Counted from the stretch's first letter, positions 1 to 11,779 are shown. The stretch: 64,000 nt of DNA from Tricholoma matsutake (GCA_026075535.2 AP026550.1:4216001-4280000), one strand, 5' to 3'. Notes: generated by a model from the sequence alone, not told the origin. Numbers and translations are program-made.

Positions 1-230
1 TTTCCATCTGAATCTATATCTGAATCAACAGAGTCGACAGGCGAGCGCGAACGGAGAGGGTTCAAATAGTTCAACAGGCCTGTAAAACTCCAGGTCTAGA
101 ACGATGTCAATAAAGAAGAAGAGGTGAAAAGGAGCATAGGACACACCGATTTTTTAGCCGGAGGTCTAGAATAAGGCAGTTGAGTAGAACGGTGTGCCCG
201 ACGAGCAGAGGTGTTACGAATGGCGCTCAT
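1..230 (-). CDS. 5' end of an unidentified gene, running off the window
   Basis: Two exons can be joined on the minus strand: 230-147 begins with ATG and stays open for 28 codons, then a 51-base GT-AG intron (146-96) leads in phase to 95-1, which is open to the window edge. The visible peptide of about 59 residues is basic at its start (SARRAHRS, PPAKKS). It then has a short amphipathic stretch, WSFTGLLNYLNPLRS, followed by a Ser/Asp-rich tail. A basic start followed by an amphipathic helix is seen in membrane-touching proteins such as some nucleoporins, but that is only an impression; I do not recognise the family. The start codon lies 130 bases from the divergent complex I gene. Confidence 0.5.
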
Positions 231-360
231 CGTCGACAACAACGGTCAAAAGTAAAGCTGCGGTAGCCTGAGGACTTGCAGGTTGACTGAGGGAATTCGA
301 CATTAAGGGTAGGCAATTGTTCTAGTCACGTGTTAGAACCAACCTTGGAACAAAGCTACC
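231..360. promoter_or_regulatory. Divergent promoter region with CACGTG box
   Basis: This 130-base gap separates the start codons of two divergent genes. A palindromic CACGTG (E-box/CPF1-type site) lies at 327-332, about 30 bases before the complex I start. The motif is seen directly; its use as a regulatory site is inferred. Confidence 0.4.
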
Positions 361-1086
361 ATGCCACAAAAAGTCGTAGAGACACCTTACCCTCTCATCG
401 ACTCAGACCCCCATGCCTCCCGTGTAATTAGGTACTTTAGACCATCAGACTATGCTACCTGGGCTGCTGCAACTGCCGCTTTCCCGTCGGCCCTTTACCT
501 GTGGGGTGCGATCGGCTTCTGGCCTTGGCCTTCAGAAACACACTCATCCTTGTTCAGAGATGGCTGATCCAGCAAAGTATAGGATGAGGACTGCCTTACG
601 ACTCGGAGGGTTTCTTGGCTTTGTGGGCGGATTTCTGCTAGCGTATCAACGCTCAAGTCGTAAGCAAATTATCCCGATTGTTCGGCCCTCACTCCATTTA
701 TTATGTGTGTCAGTCCGTTTCTGGGGGTGGTCCGAGAACAAGAGGGAAGAGCAGATGGATTTCGAGGAGCTTAGCCTGCGCGTCAAGGAGGGTAAGCCTT
801 TGTATGGTGATTCCCATCAACCAGCTTGGGTGCAAGGCTCCGCACACCGTAACTCAGCATATTCGCAACTCAAGTTTTGTACGTCACCTCCCCCCCCTCA
901 AGCTATAACTCTTTGTTAATTCTTCTCCTCTCAGCTGCGTTTCCGATGTGCGATCGTTATATTATACTGTGATCTTCATTAACGACTTGCTCCCACAGGT
1001 TCAACCTCGTGAATCACCCTTACCATGGAACAGATCCTGCAAAGTATGGTGTCGGAACCTCAAACTCTACTGAGGAGTCCAAATAG
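361..1086 (+). CDS. nuxm: NADH:ubiquinone oxidoreductase 21 kDa subunit (complex I accessory subunit)
   Basis: A supernumerary subunit of respiratory complex I in the mitochondrial inner membrane. Exons 361-505, 558-659, 714-878, 935-947 and 999-1086 give 170 residues in one frame. The N-terminal part reads PYPLIDSDPHASRVIRYFRPSDY, followed by a hydrophobic glycine-rich membrane stretch (LRLGGFLGFVGGFLLAYQRS) and the conserved C-terminal part with RFWGWSENKREEQMD, EGKPLYG, AHRNS and NLVNHPYHG. This order matches the fungal 21 kDa subunit N- and C-terminal domains. Exon 4 is only 13 bases (SAFPM region) and is needed to reach the conserved FNLVNHPYHGTDPAKYG end. The second donor was chosen as gtaagc at 660. 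No separate presequence is seen, as is usual for this subunit. Confidence 0.9.
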
Positions 1087-1871
1087 TTTTGTCTTCCAAC
1101 AATGAGTGTCAATAATTAAATCTTTGACTTAAGATCACCCACTCCCTCGGTTCCGGTGCCTAGAAGCACGCCCACCATACACAGATGTTTTATGCTTCAT
1201 AGCGATTGCTGAAGTCTAACGGATCACTGCAGCAATACACCAGCAGCGCGATGCCCCGCGTCGGACCGTAGGGCATGCCTTCGCTGTTTTGCGGTCACGA
1301 CAGAAGAGCGAGGAGACCTGCATATTCATATCTTCCTGCGTTCATTGGGCTGTTCAATTCCATCATCGTCAAAGTAGCGGACCCAACGGTGCCAGATTAT
1401 GTACATCAAAATAGCCTAAGGAAAGTCAAGCCAGTGTCATTTTTAATGTTGTAGCTGGAAATCAACTTGAAGTAGAGAATCGTTCTGACTTCTCGTACCA
1501 AACTAATTTCCTCCAAGTAGAAATGGTGTGGACAGTCAACGACTGATTCAGTCAGCGCGGGATGCCATTCCCGTCTGTTTTTCTGACTTTCATGAAATGA
1601 TATTGAAATGACGTGCAGTTTCGACGCATTATTTCCTTCAGGCATGATACACCGTTCGCGGAAGTTCGTTCCGTTTAACCAGCGGTCTGGAGCAGACGGA
1701 GGAAGTCTCTTTAATAGATTCTGTATATAGTGTAGGCGAAACGGCACAAAATTGGCCAGTCGTAGGATTGCTGAAAACAAGATTAATATCGACACCTATT
1801 TTTCTATCTTGTCTATCTGACATCCGGGGTGTCAAAGGAACAGCGCCGTGAGACTCTAGGCAGTAAAGGCA
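1087..1871. other. Intergenic stretch, no gene recognised
   Basis: This 785-base gap lies between two converging genes. It holds only short open frames on both strands with no family resemblance I can defend. A small perfect hairpin (atgccc/gggcat arms) sits near 1249-1276. Confidence 0.5.
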
Positions 1872-3339
1872 CTATCGATTTCTCTTGTCAGACAGATAAA
1901 TGCCTCGCATTCGTCGCAGCATCGTAGGATTGAGCTTTGGCCATATATATCCAGTCCTAGATGGTGAAAATTAGATAGTAAGTTACCACAAATCGTACCA
2001 CTACCTTGAGACTTCCGACTTCGGGAAAAAAGGGGTCTTCATGAACGTATTCCAATTGATTCTTTGTCCCAAGTCATAAATATGTTCACCCGGAAGGACA
2101 GAATGAATAGATGTGACTGGTTCTGCAGATATCTTACGATCCGGGTTGCCGATCTTTATGGGAAATGAATGATGCGGGATGCATATGAAAGTAGCCTGCC
2201 TACTTCCAGATGTACGGGAAGACTTGAATACCTCGATAGTCGTTTTGCCCTGAAGAATGGATCTAATTGTCATTAGTGCCAATGCCTGGAAGGTTGATCC
2301 TTCAGATCCCGTGGCAATTGCACTGATAAGTTCCGTGTCTCACCAGACAAAATAGAGAAATTATCATCGCTGGTAGGGTCATAGCAATAATACGCAAGTG
2401 AGGCTGTTCGACCATCCTTCCGGGGAGGTTGTAGGCAGTAGTAATCCGACGTTCTTTTAAGATGCGAAATCCAAGAAATGCTCCCCAGACCCATCGACCA
2501 AGTGGTCCACCAAAAAAGATCCACGAACCATACCAATCCCACCACATTTCTATGGCCCAGGAATCGCTCCTAGATGTTGCAGTCGCTAGCAAAACATGTT
2601 GCAAGAAAGTACCCACAGCGGGAGCAACAGCAACTATGACAGTCACGGGCGTGAGGCAGAGCAAAGATAGAAATGACTTCATTCTGGAGATTGTAATACA
2701 GTTTCCAAGCTAAACTCATAGAAGATTAGGGAATTTTAATCGGCGCCAGTTCACTCATGACATCAACTTACCCATGGACAATGATGGTCGAATTCAAGCC
2801 GACACACACCACATGTCGAGCAATGGTGAGCTTTCGGTGGTTTCCAAGCGCCATTACATCCCAGGTTGTGACAGACAGCAAGTTCGCCTTTTAGATTGAT
2901 AGATTCATATGGCTCTGACAGGGTTGATGTGTCTGGTATCAAATACCGAGGAATGCTGTGAGTTGTACGACCAGCGCATAGGGATATGTACAGAAAAGCC
3001 AGCATTGGGAATAGTATGTTCATGGCTCCAACGTAAAAACCTGCACCGGATGTAGAACCGAGACAAGGCGAAGGAAGTAGGATACTCACTTCCCCATAAC
3101 AACAAACGATGGTGCAGAATAAGCCAGCTAACTGCAACAGTATGTACCAAGTAAGCGAAGAGAATCAGTGACTAGAGTACAGGGGACTAACTCCCGACTT
3201 CAAAGGTAGCCAGGAACCAACCATATCTTGAATCGTCAGTAATATTAGTGTGTCCAGATGACGGTCAGTTTACATACCCAATCATTGTTACTATGAGAGC
3301 CTGTAAGATAAACTCGGCCCATCGGTGTCCGGTTCGCAT
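1872..3339 (-). CDS. DHHC-type protein S-acyltransferase (palmitoyltransferase)
   Basis: Transfers palmitate to cysteines of substrate proteins at endomembranes. Seven exons (3339-3278, 3226-3192, 3131-3090, 3040-2772, 2709-2344, 2285-2005, 1956-1872) join to 379 residues, close to yeast Pfa5. Two transmembrane helices come first (about 13-45 and 48-75). The zinc-binding cysteine-rich domain follows, with [11 protein letters not shown] and FDHHCPW; the catalytic DHHC is at about 131-134. Two more helices follow ([16 protein letters not shown] and a helix near PAMIISLF). After the last helix comes ILQGKTTIE, the TTxE-type motif of the family, and near the end WPKLNPT is the conserved tail. The gene diverges from the phosphatase at 3536. 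Which yeast Pfa protein it matches is not certain. Confidence 0.9.
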
Positions 3340-3535
3340 CCTGAGCGCTCTTGAATTGGATTTGAGCCTGGTGAATGACTGAGAGACTCTTGACTGATAG
3401 CTACATTGGGTTAGTTACTGCGTAAACACGTTACAACTCCCCCTCACTCATATAATTCATCAACGTTAACCCTGGTCCTGGTTCCCCTTCATACTACAGA
3501 AACCCACTACTGAGCCCTCGTGGCAGCTCTTCCAA

Positions 3536-4266
3536 ATGCTGTCTTTTCCTGCTCCAAAGTGGAGTACTGCGCTTGCTTCGGTTTCTAATAAGCCCAATGG
3601 TGCATCAAACCCGAGATTTGGACGAGCTGCTAGCCTCATTATCCCACGACTCTATCTCTCGGATTATTTCACAGCACGCGACACCGAGGCTCTCAATCGG
3701 CTCGGCATCACACATGTTATCTCTGTTATCGAACAAGACACAAATATACCCGATTGCATACCCGCAGAGCGCCGGCTGCATATCCACATACCAGACCGAG
3801 CGGACGCCAATATTTTAGTACATCTTGATCGGACTACTGAGTTTATCACATCCGCACTGGCAGAAAATGACTCGAATAAAGTACTTGTAAGTGCAAGGTT
3901 GAAGTCGTGTCCAGCTACGTAAATGTTCTATTGTAGGTGCATTGTTTGCAAGGAATCAGCCGCAGTGCTACTGTCGTCTGTGCTTATCTTGTAGCAACGT
4001 CAGGAATGCTGGCATCGGAGGCCCTTGCACATACACAGGCGAAACGGGGTATCATATGCCCGAACATTGGTTTCAGAAAACAATTAGAGATCTATGGCCA
4101 GCGGTTTGTTGGAAAACGCTCCCAGCAGCGCGAGAGTAAAGGCATTGGCGCAGATATAGCAGAGCGATTACGACAGTTGAAGGGTGGACCTGGAACATTT
4201 GTTGTTCGATCGAAGAACCGAGAAGAGAAAGTGTTTGTATCATCATTCCCACCCTCCTTGGTATGA
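3536..4266 (+). CDS. Dual-specificity protein phosphatase
   Basis: A cysteine-based phosphatase of the DSP class. Exons 3536-3886 and 3937-4266 (one 50-base intron, phase 0) give 226 residues. The catalytic domain spans about 35-165: RLYLSDYFTA opens it, PDRADANI holds the general-acid Asp, and the P-loop HCLQGISRS (CX5R) has Cys about 120 and Arg about 126, split from exon 1 just before the P-loop. A helix AKRGIICPN follows, as in DSPs, and then a short basic tail. It is too short for Yvh1 because there is no zinc-finger tail. The substrate cannot be told from sequence. It converges on MED4 with 155 bases between stop codons. Confidence 0.9.
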
Positions 4267-4421
4267 CCAAGGGGGGAACATTTCAGGAGGGCTAATTTGG
4301 AACTAAATTTATTTTTTTATTGTTTAATGCAGGTCAGGATGATGTGGTTTCGTCGTTTTTGGTTTTACATAGTGCACCTCATTGGATGAGACCCGCCGCA
4401 AACCAATAAATATATGTCACA

Positions 4422-5267
4422 TCATAAATCTGGATTCAGGTCCAGATCCAAGTCAAAGAATTGCGGTTCAGGTGGACGAAGGTCTTGCCGATATGGGTTC
4501 GCACCATGGAGATGCTGATTGACATTGGCAGCCTTTGGTGAGACTGTTGGTGCTGTTTGGATATAAGAACAAGCAAATGGCCAATGGGAATATTCTTACG
4601 CCTCCCCACCGAGTGGGTTTCTCCTAGTAAACCCAGTGGTGCCTCTGCATTAAGGTGACCACGGCGCATCTTTTCTTCGTTCGGAAAAGGAGGAAAGAAT
4701 AGAGGTGGCGGAGGCTGTCCTGGTAGACTGAGATCTGGCATGTTTGGTGGTGCAGATGTGAACGCGCTGATGCTCTGGGCATAAGTGAGAAGTTCAGGGT
4801 ACGGTATCGACGCTATTAGACAGTTTGAGGATATGGGCAAGAATTATATTGGAAAAAATCATACCCTTTTTAGCCTGTTCAATGGCTTTGATTCTTTCTT
4901 CACCTTCTTCAATCACTTCCTCCAATTCCTTTCTGCCGCTCTCTAGTTCCGACACGATTTCACGCCATCGTGTATCCGATTCCAATATCTCTTTCTCTAA
5001 CGTGTCTATCTTCCTCTGCCTAATCTGATGCTTGCGAGCTAAGTTAATCGCTGATGACAAAGCCTCATCACAGGCCAAGAAAGAGGAAAGCGGAGGCGGG
5101 GGCGGAGGTTTAGACTGAATCGGGGAGAGAGAGAGAAAAAGAGTGTGAGATAATGACTGTAACTCGTTCAGAGGTGCAAGCAAGACAGACGACATAGAAG
5201 CTCCATCTTTGACTGGACTAGATGGGCCTGCAATCGCATTCGTACGGTCTGTGTGTGAAGTGGACAT
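4422..5267 (-). CDS. MED4: Mediator complex subunit 4
   Basis: A middle-module subunit of Mediator, which bridges transcription factors and RNA polymerase II in the nucleus. Exons 5267-4865, 4812-4600 and 4552-4422 join to 248 residues. Features in order: a Pro/Ser N-terminus; a heptad-rich coiled coil at about 75-135 (DTLEKEILESDTRWREIVSE, then GRKELEEVIEEGEERIK); the MED4 signature ASIPYPELLTYAQSISAFTSAPP right after intron 1; a Pro-rich stretch; and an acidic end FDLDLDLNPDL. Its start codon lies 83 bases from the start of the divergent ClC gene, so the two probably share a promoter. Confidence 0.92.
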
Positions 5268-5350
5268 TTACAAGTGAGCTGTTTGCCAACAACTCCAGAA
5301 CCAAACACGGTTCATCAGTGGACGAGTGATTTGTTCTTCGAGTAGGCAAT

Positions 5351-8300
5351 ATGGCCCAAACGTCACAGGACAATGTACAAGCCGAAGAGCTCTACGAGTT
5401 GACCGAGGATGGTCATTCGCGTGAAATGAATCTAAAACGGGTGGGAAAGTATGACGACGGCAGTACTATTGATTGGTTACGAGAGGATGCGTCTGAACGC
5501 CAAAGAATCCATGCCCTTCGGTCGCAACCTGGTGCTCGTGGTATTCTATTACCTCTGGCAGAGGCGTCGCGTGTCTGGTTCGTGGTTATAGCGACAGGCA
5601 TAGGGATTGGCATAACTGGGGCATGGTTAGATATCCTAGTGAAGTGGTGTGTCCTCGAACTTCTTGTTAAGACGGAAACTTTCCTACTGAATTTGAATGA
5701 GTCAGGCTCAGTGATCTCCGTGAGGGACATTGTTCATATGGCTTCTTTTATAATCAAGTAGCTTGCTGTAGTGGGTTGGATCGTGCGTCCATTTCTTATG
5801 TTGGTCTTGACCAGGTAACTGACCTCCGCACCGCAGCGGGAGAGGTCTGTCACGAGTGGTGGACGTGGAGTCACTCTTTTGGCATTAGATCTATCTTCGT
5901 TCAATCAATATTGCAATGTTTTCTTTATGTTGTGCTTGCAGTGAGTGGTGCTCTCTACTTTAGCTACTTATATTTCCTATGTACTAGATCGCATTCGCTG
6001 GAGGTGCCGCGGTATTAGTCGAGGTCTATGCGCCGTAGTAAGTCTGTTTCGTTGTACACTTGTGATTTCCGGAAGTTCACCAGATGCTCAGCGCGTTTCA
6101 CACAGGAAGTGAGCAGCCTGCTTCAGAAATGTCCATACCCGCTGATGATACGCTGGAACACTAGTCCCAGAAATCAAAGCCGTATGCAATTAATTTACGT
6201 TTTCGACTGTGCCCGATGAACGTTCTACAGATTCTTGGTGGCTATGTCTTCGATGCGTTTCTTACACCTTGGACACTCCTGATCAAGGCGCTCGGCTTAG
6301 CATTAGCAGTTGCCTCAGGGTTATCTTTAGGGAAAGAGGTCAGTGATTTCAACCGTCACGCATCATTTCTGTATCTAATATCTACATCAGGGTCCCCTCG
6401 TCCATGTGGCCTGTTGCATGTCGCACATCTTTTCCCAAATGTTCAGGGAATTCAGAACCAATGAAGGTTCTAATGCTGCTCTTTACCACCACAGTCACCT
6501 GATGTTTTCAACATAGCTCAAAAGAGGAAACTCTTGGCGGCAGCAGCAGCTGCGGGAGTTTCTGTGGCTTTTGGTAGTCCTTTGGGAGGTGTACTGTTTG
6601 GTCTTGAGGGTATATGTCGCCGTCCTCGTGTTGGATGATGCTCACAACGTTTCTCCTGTACAGAGTTGGATGTATTTGCCAACGAGTCAGATGTTATGTG
6701 GCGAGGGTTTGTTGCTTCGGCCATTGCGGCTGTTTCTCTGCAGTGGGTCAACCCATTTGGAACAGGCAAGCTTGTACTTTTCCAGGTAAGCTTGTGACCT
6801 CTCCGTTTAGCCAATGCTCATTTGAACAGGTCACGAACGCAAATGGGAGTGATACATGGCGAGCATTTGAGTTGGTGAGTATTGTGTATATGATGCGGCG
6901 TGTCTGTGACTCAACCTTGAACTTTGTAGATTCCTTGGCTTAGCCTTGGAGTTATGGGAGTGCGTGGATTAACACTCGCTTATTTGCCAGACCCTTCTCT
7001 TTGACCAAGCGTTTCAGGGGATCATCGGAACCCTACTGATCAGGCTCAATGTCCGAATTGCTCTGTATCGTCGAAAGAGCAATCTAGCAGAATGGCCGAT
7101 CTTAGAAGTTGTATGCATCAGCGCTATAACAGCTGGCATCAGTTATCTGGTATGTTGGTTCATCCCATCCGAGATAATACTCGGTGACTAGAGACCAAAT
7201 AAGATCGTCTTCTCAAGGTAATACTCTATTGCTTCAACCCAATATAGACTTCAATGTTTTTCCAGAGTCCAAGCGTCGGAATTAGTGGCAAACCTCTTCC
7301 AGGAATGTGATACAAACAAAGGAGATTACCATGGCCTATGCAAGTGGGTTTATTGCGTTGGCTTCTCTGAGTACCCACTTATTTGCCGACAGTCCTACTG
7401 CTATGTGGGAGAATGTATTTTTGTTAGTACTAACAGCTATAGTCAAACTGGGACTGACCGCTTGGACATTCGGCATGATGGTAAGAGTCTGTAATAGTTG
7501 AGGCATCTGTATAACCATTTCTTATGAAAGATCCCTGCGGGCATCTTCCTACCCACAATTGCCATTGGAGCATGTCTAGGTCGCGCGGTTGGTCTGTTGA
7601 CGTGGGTACTTCTATAACATATACTGGGCCATGATTTGACCTCTTTTGTAGACAAGGTTTGTACCGTACATATCCCACAGCGTGGATGTTTTTATCCTGT
7701 CCTCCCGACCCCTCCGAGCGGTGCATATCGCCTGGGTTTTATGCCGTGTTGGGTGCTTCTGCGATGCTTGGTGGGGTCACTCGAATGACCAGTAAGATAT
7801 TTTTTCACTCCTTCTGCGATCACTGAATCTTTGGTGCCAGTTTCTCTGGTGGTCATTTTATTTGAGGTACGTTGTTTTTTTCAAAGTGTCACATTATTCC
7901 ACTCCGACAACCCTGGTGATATAGTTGACTGGGGCTCTTTCTCATGTACTCCCTATCATGATATGTGTTATGACCTCGAAATGGGTGGGCGATGCTTTAG
8001 GAAAGGAAGGAATTTATTCTGTTTGGATTGCAATGCAACGGTACCCTTGGCTGCCTCCGACAAATTATCACGATAAGGGTGAGACGGGCGCTCAGATTAT
8101 GAAGCCTTTCGAAGAACTAGTAGTCATCGAAGACGAGCAATCGTCAATAATAGAGCTGGGTGAGTTATATTCACTCGAATGAATCTTAATCATTGATTAA
8201 TTCGAGATAGAATACTTGTTAAAGGAATACGACTACGATGGATTCCCTGTCGTTCGACGTGAAGAATTACTTGGTTTTGCTACTCGAGATCGGTTGATAC

Positions 8301-8723
8301 AGATTATTAGTGAGCTTTAATTCTGTTAGGATATGCAGCTTGTTTGATCAATGATTAGACTTGCTCCCCTCTGGAGATGCCCTTGAGAGAACGAAATGTT
8401 CGTTCTCCAATCGCCCTGCTGCTATGCACACCCGCCTAGTCGACCTGTCAGGGTCACTCGAAGAGTCCGTTTTACAGCTTCGGAAGGAGCTTCCTGCGGA
8501 GCTTGTCGTAAGCATGTTTCAAAAACTGGTTCGTTTTTCACTCGTACGCTATCGGCGACTTACGCAAAGTTGATAGAATCTTCGCCGCATACTATTCACA
8601 GAAGGAGGCAGGCTAACAGGAATGACGACGAAGACAGACGTGGTGTCATTGCTCACTAGCCATTTCCCATATACGGGTGCTCTGTCGCAGAAGCCTTCGT
8701 ACCCTCGGGAGAATGAAACATAA
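5351..8723 (+). CDS. GEF1-like: ClC-family chloride channel / chloride-proton exchanger with CBS pair
   Basis: An intracellular (Golgi/endosome/vacuole) ClC protein of the Gef1/ClC-3-5 class. I resolve 23 exons: 5351-5646, 5706-5782, 5837-5940, 5988-6037, 6092-6108, 6165-6181, 6231-6338, 6391-6466, 6517-6609, 6664-6785, 6830-6874, 6930-6959, 7018-7149, 7192-7217, 7266-7343, 7393-7480, 7531-7601, 7652-7791, 7841-7866, 7925-8159, 8211-8309, 8359-8528 and 8577-8723. They total 748 residues in frame. Motifs: [17 protein letters not shown] (selectivity loop, with T where animal members have S), GKEGPLVH with the gating Glu about 223, and GLEEL with the second Glu about 280. That second Glu is the proton glutamate of exchangers, so this is inferred to be a 2Cl-/H+ antiporter. 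Two CBS domains close the protein (about 590-645 and 665-740). Two exons are only 17 bases long. Confidence 0.93.
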
Positions 8724-8956
8724 CGTTCACCTTCATACGTACAAAGGCCAAGGTCCCAGTTCTCCCATGTCTCTTCGATTTACATGGCTAGGATGATAAA
8801 GGGAATACGGATTGACAGCAGTCCAAGATCCCAGAATGTAGCTATAGTACACGGCTTGTCTATAATTCGCAACATTGACAAAACGGAGTAATAAAGACCG
8901 CTAACAACCAGAATCGCCCTTGATCTCAACGAATCCCACCCAGTCTCCGGCCTAGG

Positions 8957-11001
8957 TCATCGTTCGTCGTCGTCTGTCGCGAGTTCCTCGTCATCATCAT
9001 CTTCCTCATCTCCCATTGACTCCTTGAGCTAATTACAAGATGAGCATATGGTGTCGAATTTTGAACAAAACTGACCATTTCTAGCAATTCATGGCATTCA
9101 TTCAGATGAGCCATTACTATGCCTTGACCTTCTGGAATTGTCCCGTCTACACCCACGAACCTGCCATCTTTGCGCATAGAATCAATTTGGAACAGAGCCA
9201 ATTGATACTGGAGTGCAAAGAGCACAAGAATTGATAAGCAGCTACATAGATTCTGACCAGATGCAAGTCCACCCACTGGATAAAGATCACGAGCACTAAA
9301 AGGTCCACCATACTTCAGCACTTCGTTCAGGCATTTCTTCACAGTCGACAGCTTGTTTGCCTAAAACATAAGAAGTAAATGACTCTGATGACTGCGAGTT
9401 GGAACGTACAACAGGCATGAGTTCTTCCGAGACTGGCTCGCTCGACGATAGCAGTCGATAGATCAGGCCATAACATCTTCTTAAAAGGTACAGGAGTACC
9501 TGATAGAATTATATTAGAAGATATCGTCACTCACAACAAGAACTAACTCACATATTGCCCTGGCGGACGGTTGCCCTCGGAGTCAACAAACTTTCCGTCA
9601 ATTCGCATCTTGTCAACCTCCTGTAGACTCAAGGAGTAATTCCACAAATCAGTCTCCCTCAAGCTCCATCGGTGCGTCAGAACCAGGCTCTCCAATTCAG
9701 AACGAATGGTACTAAGTCGATCATATATAGGCTTCAGCGACGTAGCGACATGTTTCGACTGCTCGTTTGCTTTGATTTCTTGTGCGATTTCAAAACATTC
9801 TTCAAGCAGCGAAGAGCAAATTGCTTGCGAAGCAGGCACGGTCCCCCCTGGTCCAAGGAAGTTTCCATCGACACGAGTGCTGAAGGGAAGAAGAACAAAG
9901 ATGCAAATTAGTTTTTGTAATAGAACAGATGTGTTCCCGAGGAGAAACGATGGTGACAGACTTGAAAATAGGTACTCAACGAATCGATCTTGCGGAGCTC
10001 CTCCTGGATTGGTTTAAGCTCAGCTTTACGTGAACCTTCTTTGGCTGCAAGAGCCACAAGCTGCCGCCGAACAGTAACAAGTCGCTGATGAATTGGGATG
10101 AGTTCAACAGAGAGGACCGCCAAGGATTCCTGTAGCGAACGTAAAATACCGTCTAGGACGTGCAAGGATCAGAAACGACTCATCCAACGAGAGATGGAAG
10201 ACACAGACCACATTCGTTTAGTTGACGTTCAAGAAGTTTAATCAAAGGCTTTGGATGTTTTCCAGATTCGTAGTCGTTCTGGACAATCTGTCGGAGTTCA
10301 CCGAGCCGTCGGTGGAATGGTGCAAGATCAGATTCGTTATAAACTGCCGACTCGTTCATGTGGTTAAGTATTTGCTGTGTAATCAGATTGGGAGTGGTGA
10401 GCACAGTTCATTGCAACCAACATCCCGGGAACCCGTAATAGGTTCTCATATGATGGGAGGGCTCTTAAAAATCAAGAAAGAGAACGGATAGATGGGTTGC
10501 TGCAGGAAATCGAAAGATGTGCGATGACTAACCCGCATGGACGCTATTTGACAGTATGTCGCTGGTGTATCTTTGGTCTTTCCGATGGTAAGGTAGAACA
10601 GAGAAAGCAAGCTGAACACATCTGCAAGCGTAGTGTCCAACCTGTTATTATACGCCGTCTTGTCATCTCGTACGTCGTTCAGTCTCGTAACTACAAAATC
10701 GGTCGGCTAAGACGTCCTTTTTTTTTTTTTTTTTTTTTTCCAAACAGACTCACCTTGTTTGACCACAGCTTGGTAGAGTGAATTGACATCAGACGGTTTG
10801 ATATATTCAGCACGGTTCTTCTTGAGAGCTGTGAGACAGTTTCGAATACTACGAAAGAAAGTGAGGACTATGTTGAAAATGGGGGGAGGGATTTACTTGA
10901 TAAACGACTCGAGAATCGGCAATTCTGTGATCAAGATATGACGACATGAAGATAAGAAAAAAACATATCTACGAACCTTCTTGGGGAACTGGTGCAGCCA
11001 T
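8957..11001 (-). CDS. DUF2408-like protein with repeated helical blocks
   Basis: A conserved fungal protein of unknown function. Eleven exons (11001-10977, 10924-10897, 10848-10754, 10690-10533, 10374-10209, 10152-9981, 9879-9552, 9499-9410, 9360-9277, 9207-9076, 9028-8957) join to 449 residues. The block KIDSTRVDGNFLGPGGTVP recurs as KMRIDGKFVDSEGNRPPGQ and SMRKDGRFVGVDGTIPEGQ, each followed by a helix with an ECxE-type end (LLEECFE, LNECHELLE). Three such MRxDGxF units are visible, and an earlier CxE helix comes before them. The C-terminus is a run of acidic residues. The match to DUF2408 (PF10303) is from memory of the MRxDGKF pattern. Intron 3 holds an 18-base T run (about 10722-10739), and intron 4 (158 bases) is unusually long for this region. 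ATG 11001 is the first Met in phase. Confidence 0.75.
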
Positions 11002-11241
11002 ACCAAGCTAATAGTTGGTTGTAAACTTGTAGAAACTGCGAAAAACCTAAGGACGACGCGTTGATGAAAGCTTTTTGGAAATCTTTATTAGAAATCTTTG
11101 GAAATGCTTTGCTTCCAAGGCTGTTTCCCACGATCATCATGTTCTCGACCAGTGGTCGACCTGAATATAAGTAACTCTTCCCACAAACTTCCTATGTAAC
11201 GTCCACGCTAAGAGGCCAGACGTCGTGACATCATTGCGTAG

Positions 11242-11779
11242 ATGGAAAGGTTGAAACAAGTACTTCTCTATCTCCTTCTGGCACGAACCTACTTCGGCTT
11301 ACTACAGGTTCTATAGGCGCTGACTTCGTTGCAATATGGAATAGAAGAAGCGATAGCACGAAGAAAGGAAGCTGATGCCAGAAGCAGGGATCTAGAAGCA
11401 GTACTCGATGCGAGAGACGAAGAGATTGCTATACTTCACGACAGGCTCAGCCTTAGCAGAAGGTTTCTTCACTTGGCACATGAATGGGACACAATGCAAC
11501 GCAGACTACGCGACAACAATGAAAAGTAATTGAGACGCGTTTCCTTTACTATATGTAAGCTAACGCAAACTTTTCAGGATACGTCTGGCGAACTTGAAGG
11601 CGGGACGATTGCACGATAAGCTGCAGCGTGTTGAAAACGAACGTGATACCTTTGAAGCTAGCTACAATGTCAGTAACCTGTTTGCATGCCCTTCTTACGC
11701 AAGTTGAATTGTATCTTTCTGTCAGAACGATCAAGCCAAGCATCGCGAATTGCAATCACAGTTGGATGATCTTTTATAA
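11242..11779 (+). CDS. Short, divergent tropomyosin-like coiled-coil protein
   Basis: Exons 11242-11259, 11317-11525, 11578-11668 and 11726-11779 give 123 residues that are almost entirely heptad repeat. It aligns with the canonical tropomyosin 178 bases downstream. The start has the same spacing of Ala/Arg/Glu and DxEIxxLxxRLxL, and the end LQRVENERDTFEASYN matches VQRVEQERDMWEKKYE. The three introns sit at the same places with the same phases (0, 2, 0), and exon 3 is 91 bases in both genes. Exon 2 is exactly 96 bases (32 codons) shorter than its counterpart. I infer a tandem duplicate that has lost about 4.5 heptads and diverged strongly. Whether it binds actin or pairs with the canonical protein is unknown. 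It may also be on the way to being a pseudogene, although its frame is intact. Confidence 0.8.

Noticed and set aside
1322..1390. Short minus-strand run reading WVRYFDDDGIEQPNERRK as a C-terminal exon
   Set aside because: It looks protein-like, but no partner exon in phase and no family could be found in 1087-1871.
10722..10739. 18-base T run as a terminator or repeat of interest
   Set aside because: It lies in an intron of the DUF2408-like gene near the acceptor and is most simply a polypyrimidine slippage tract.
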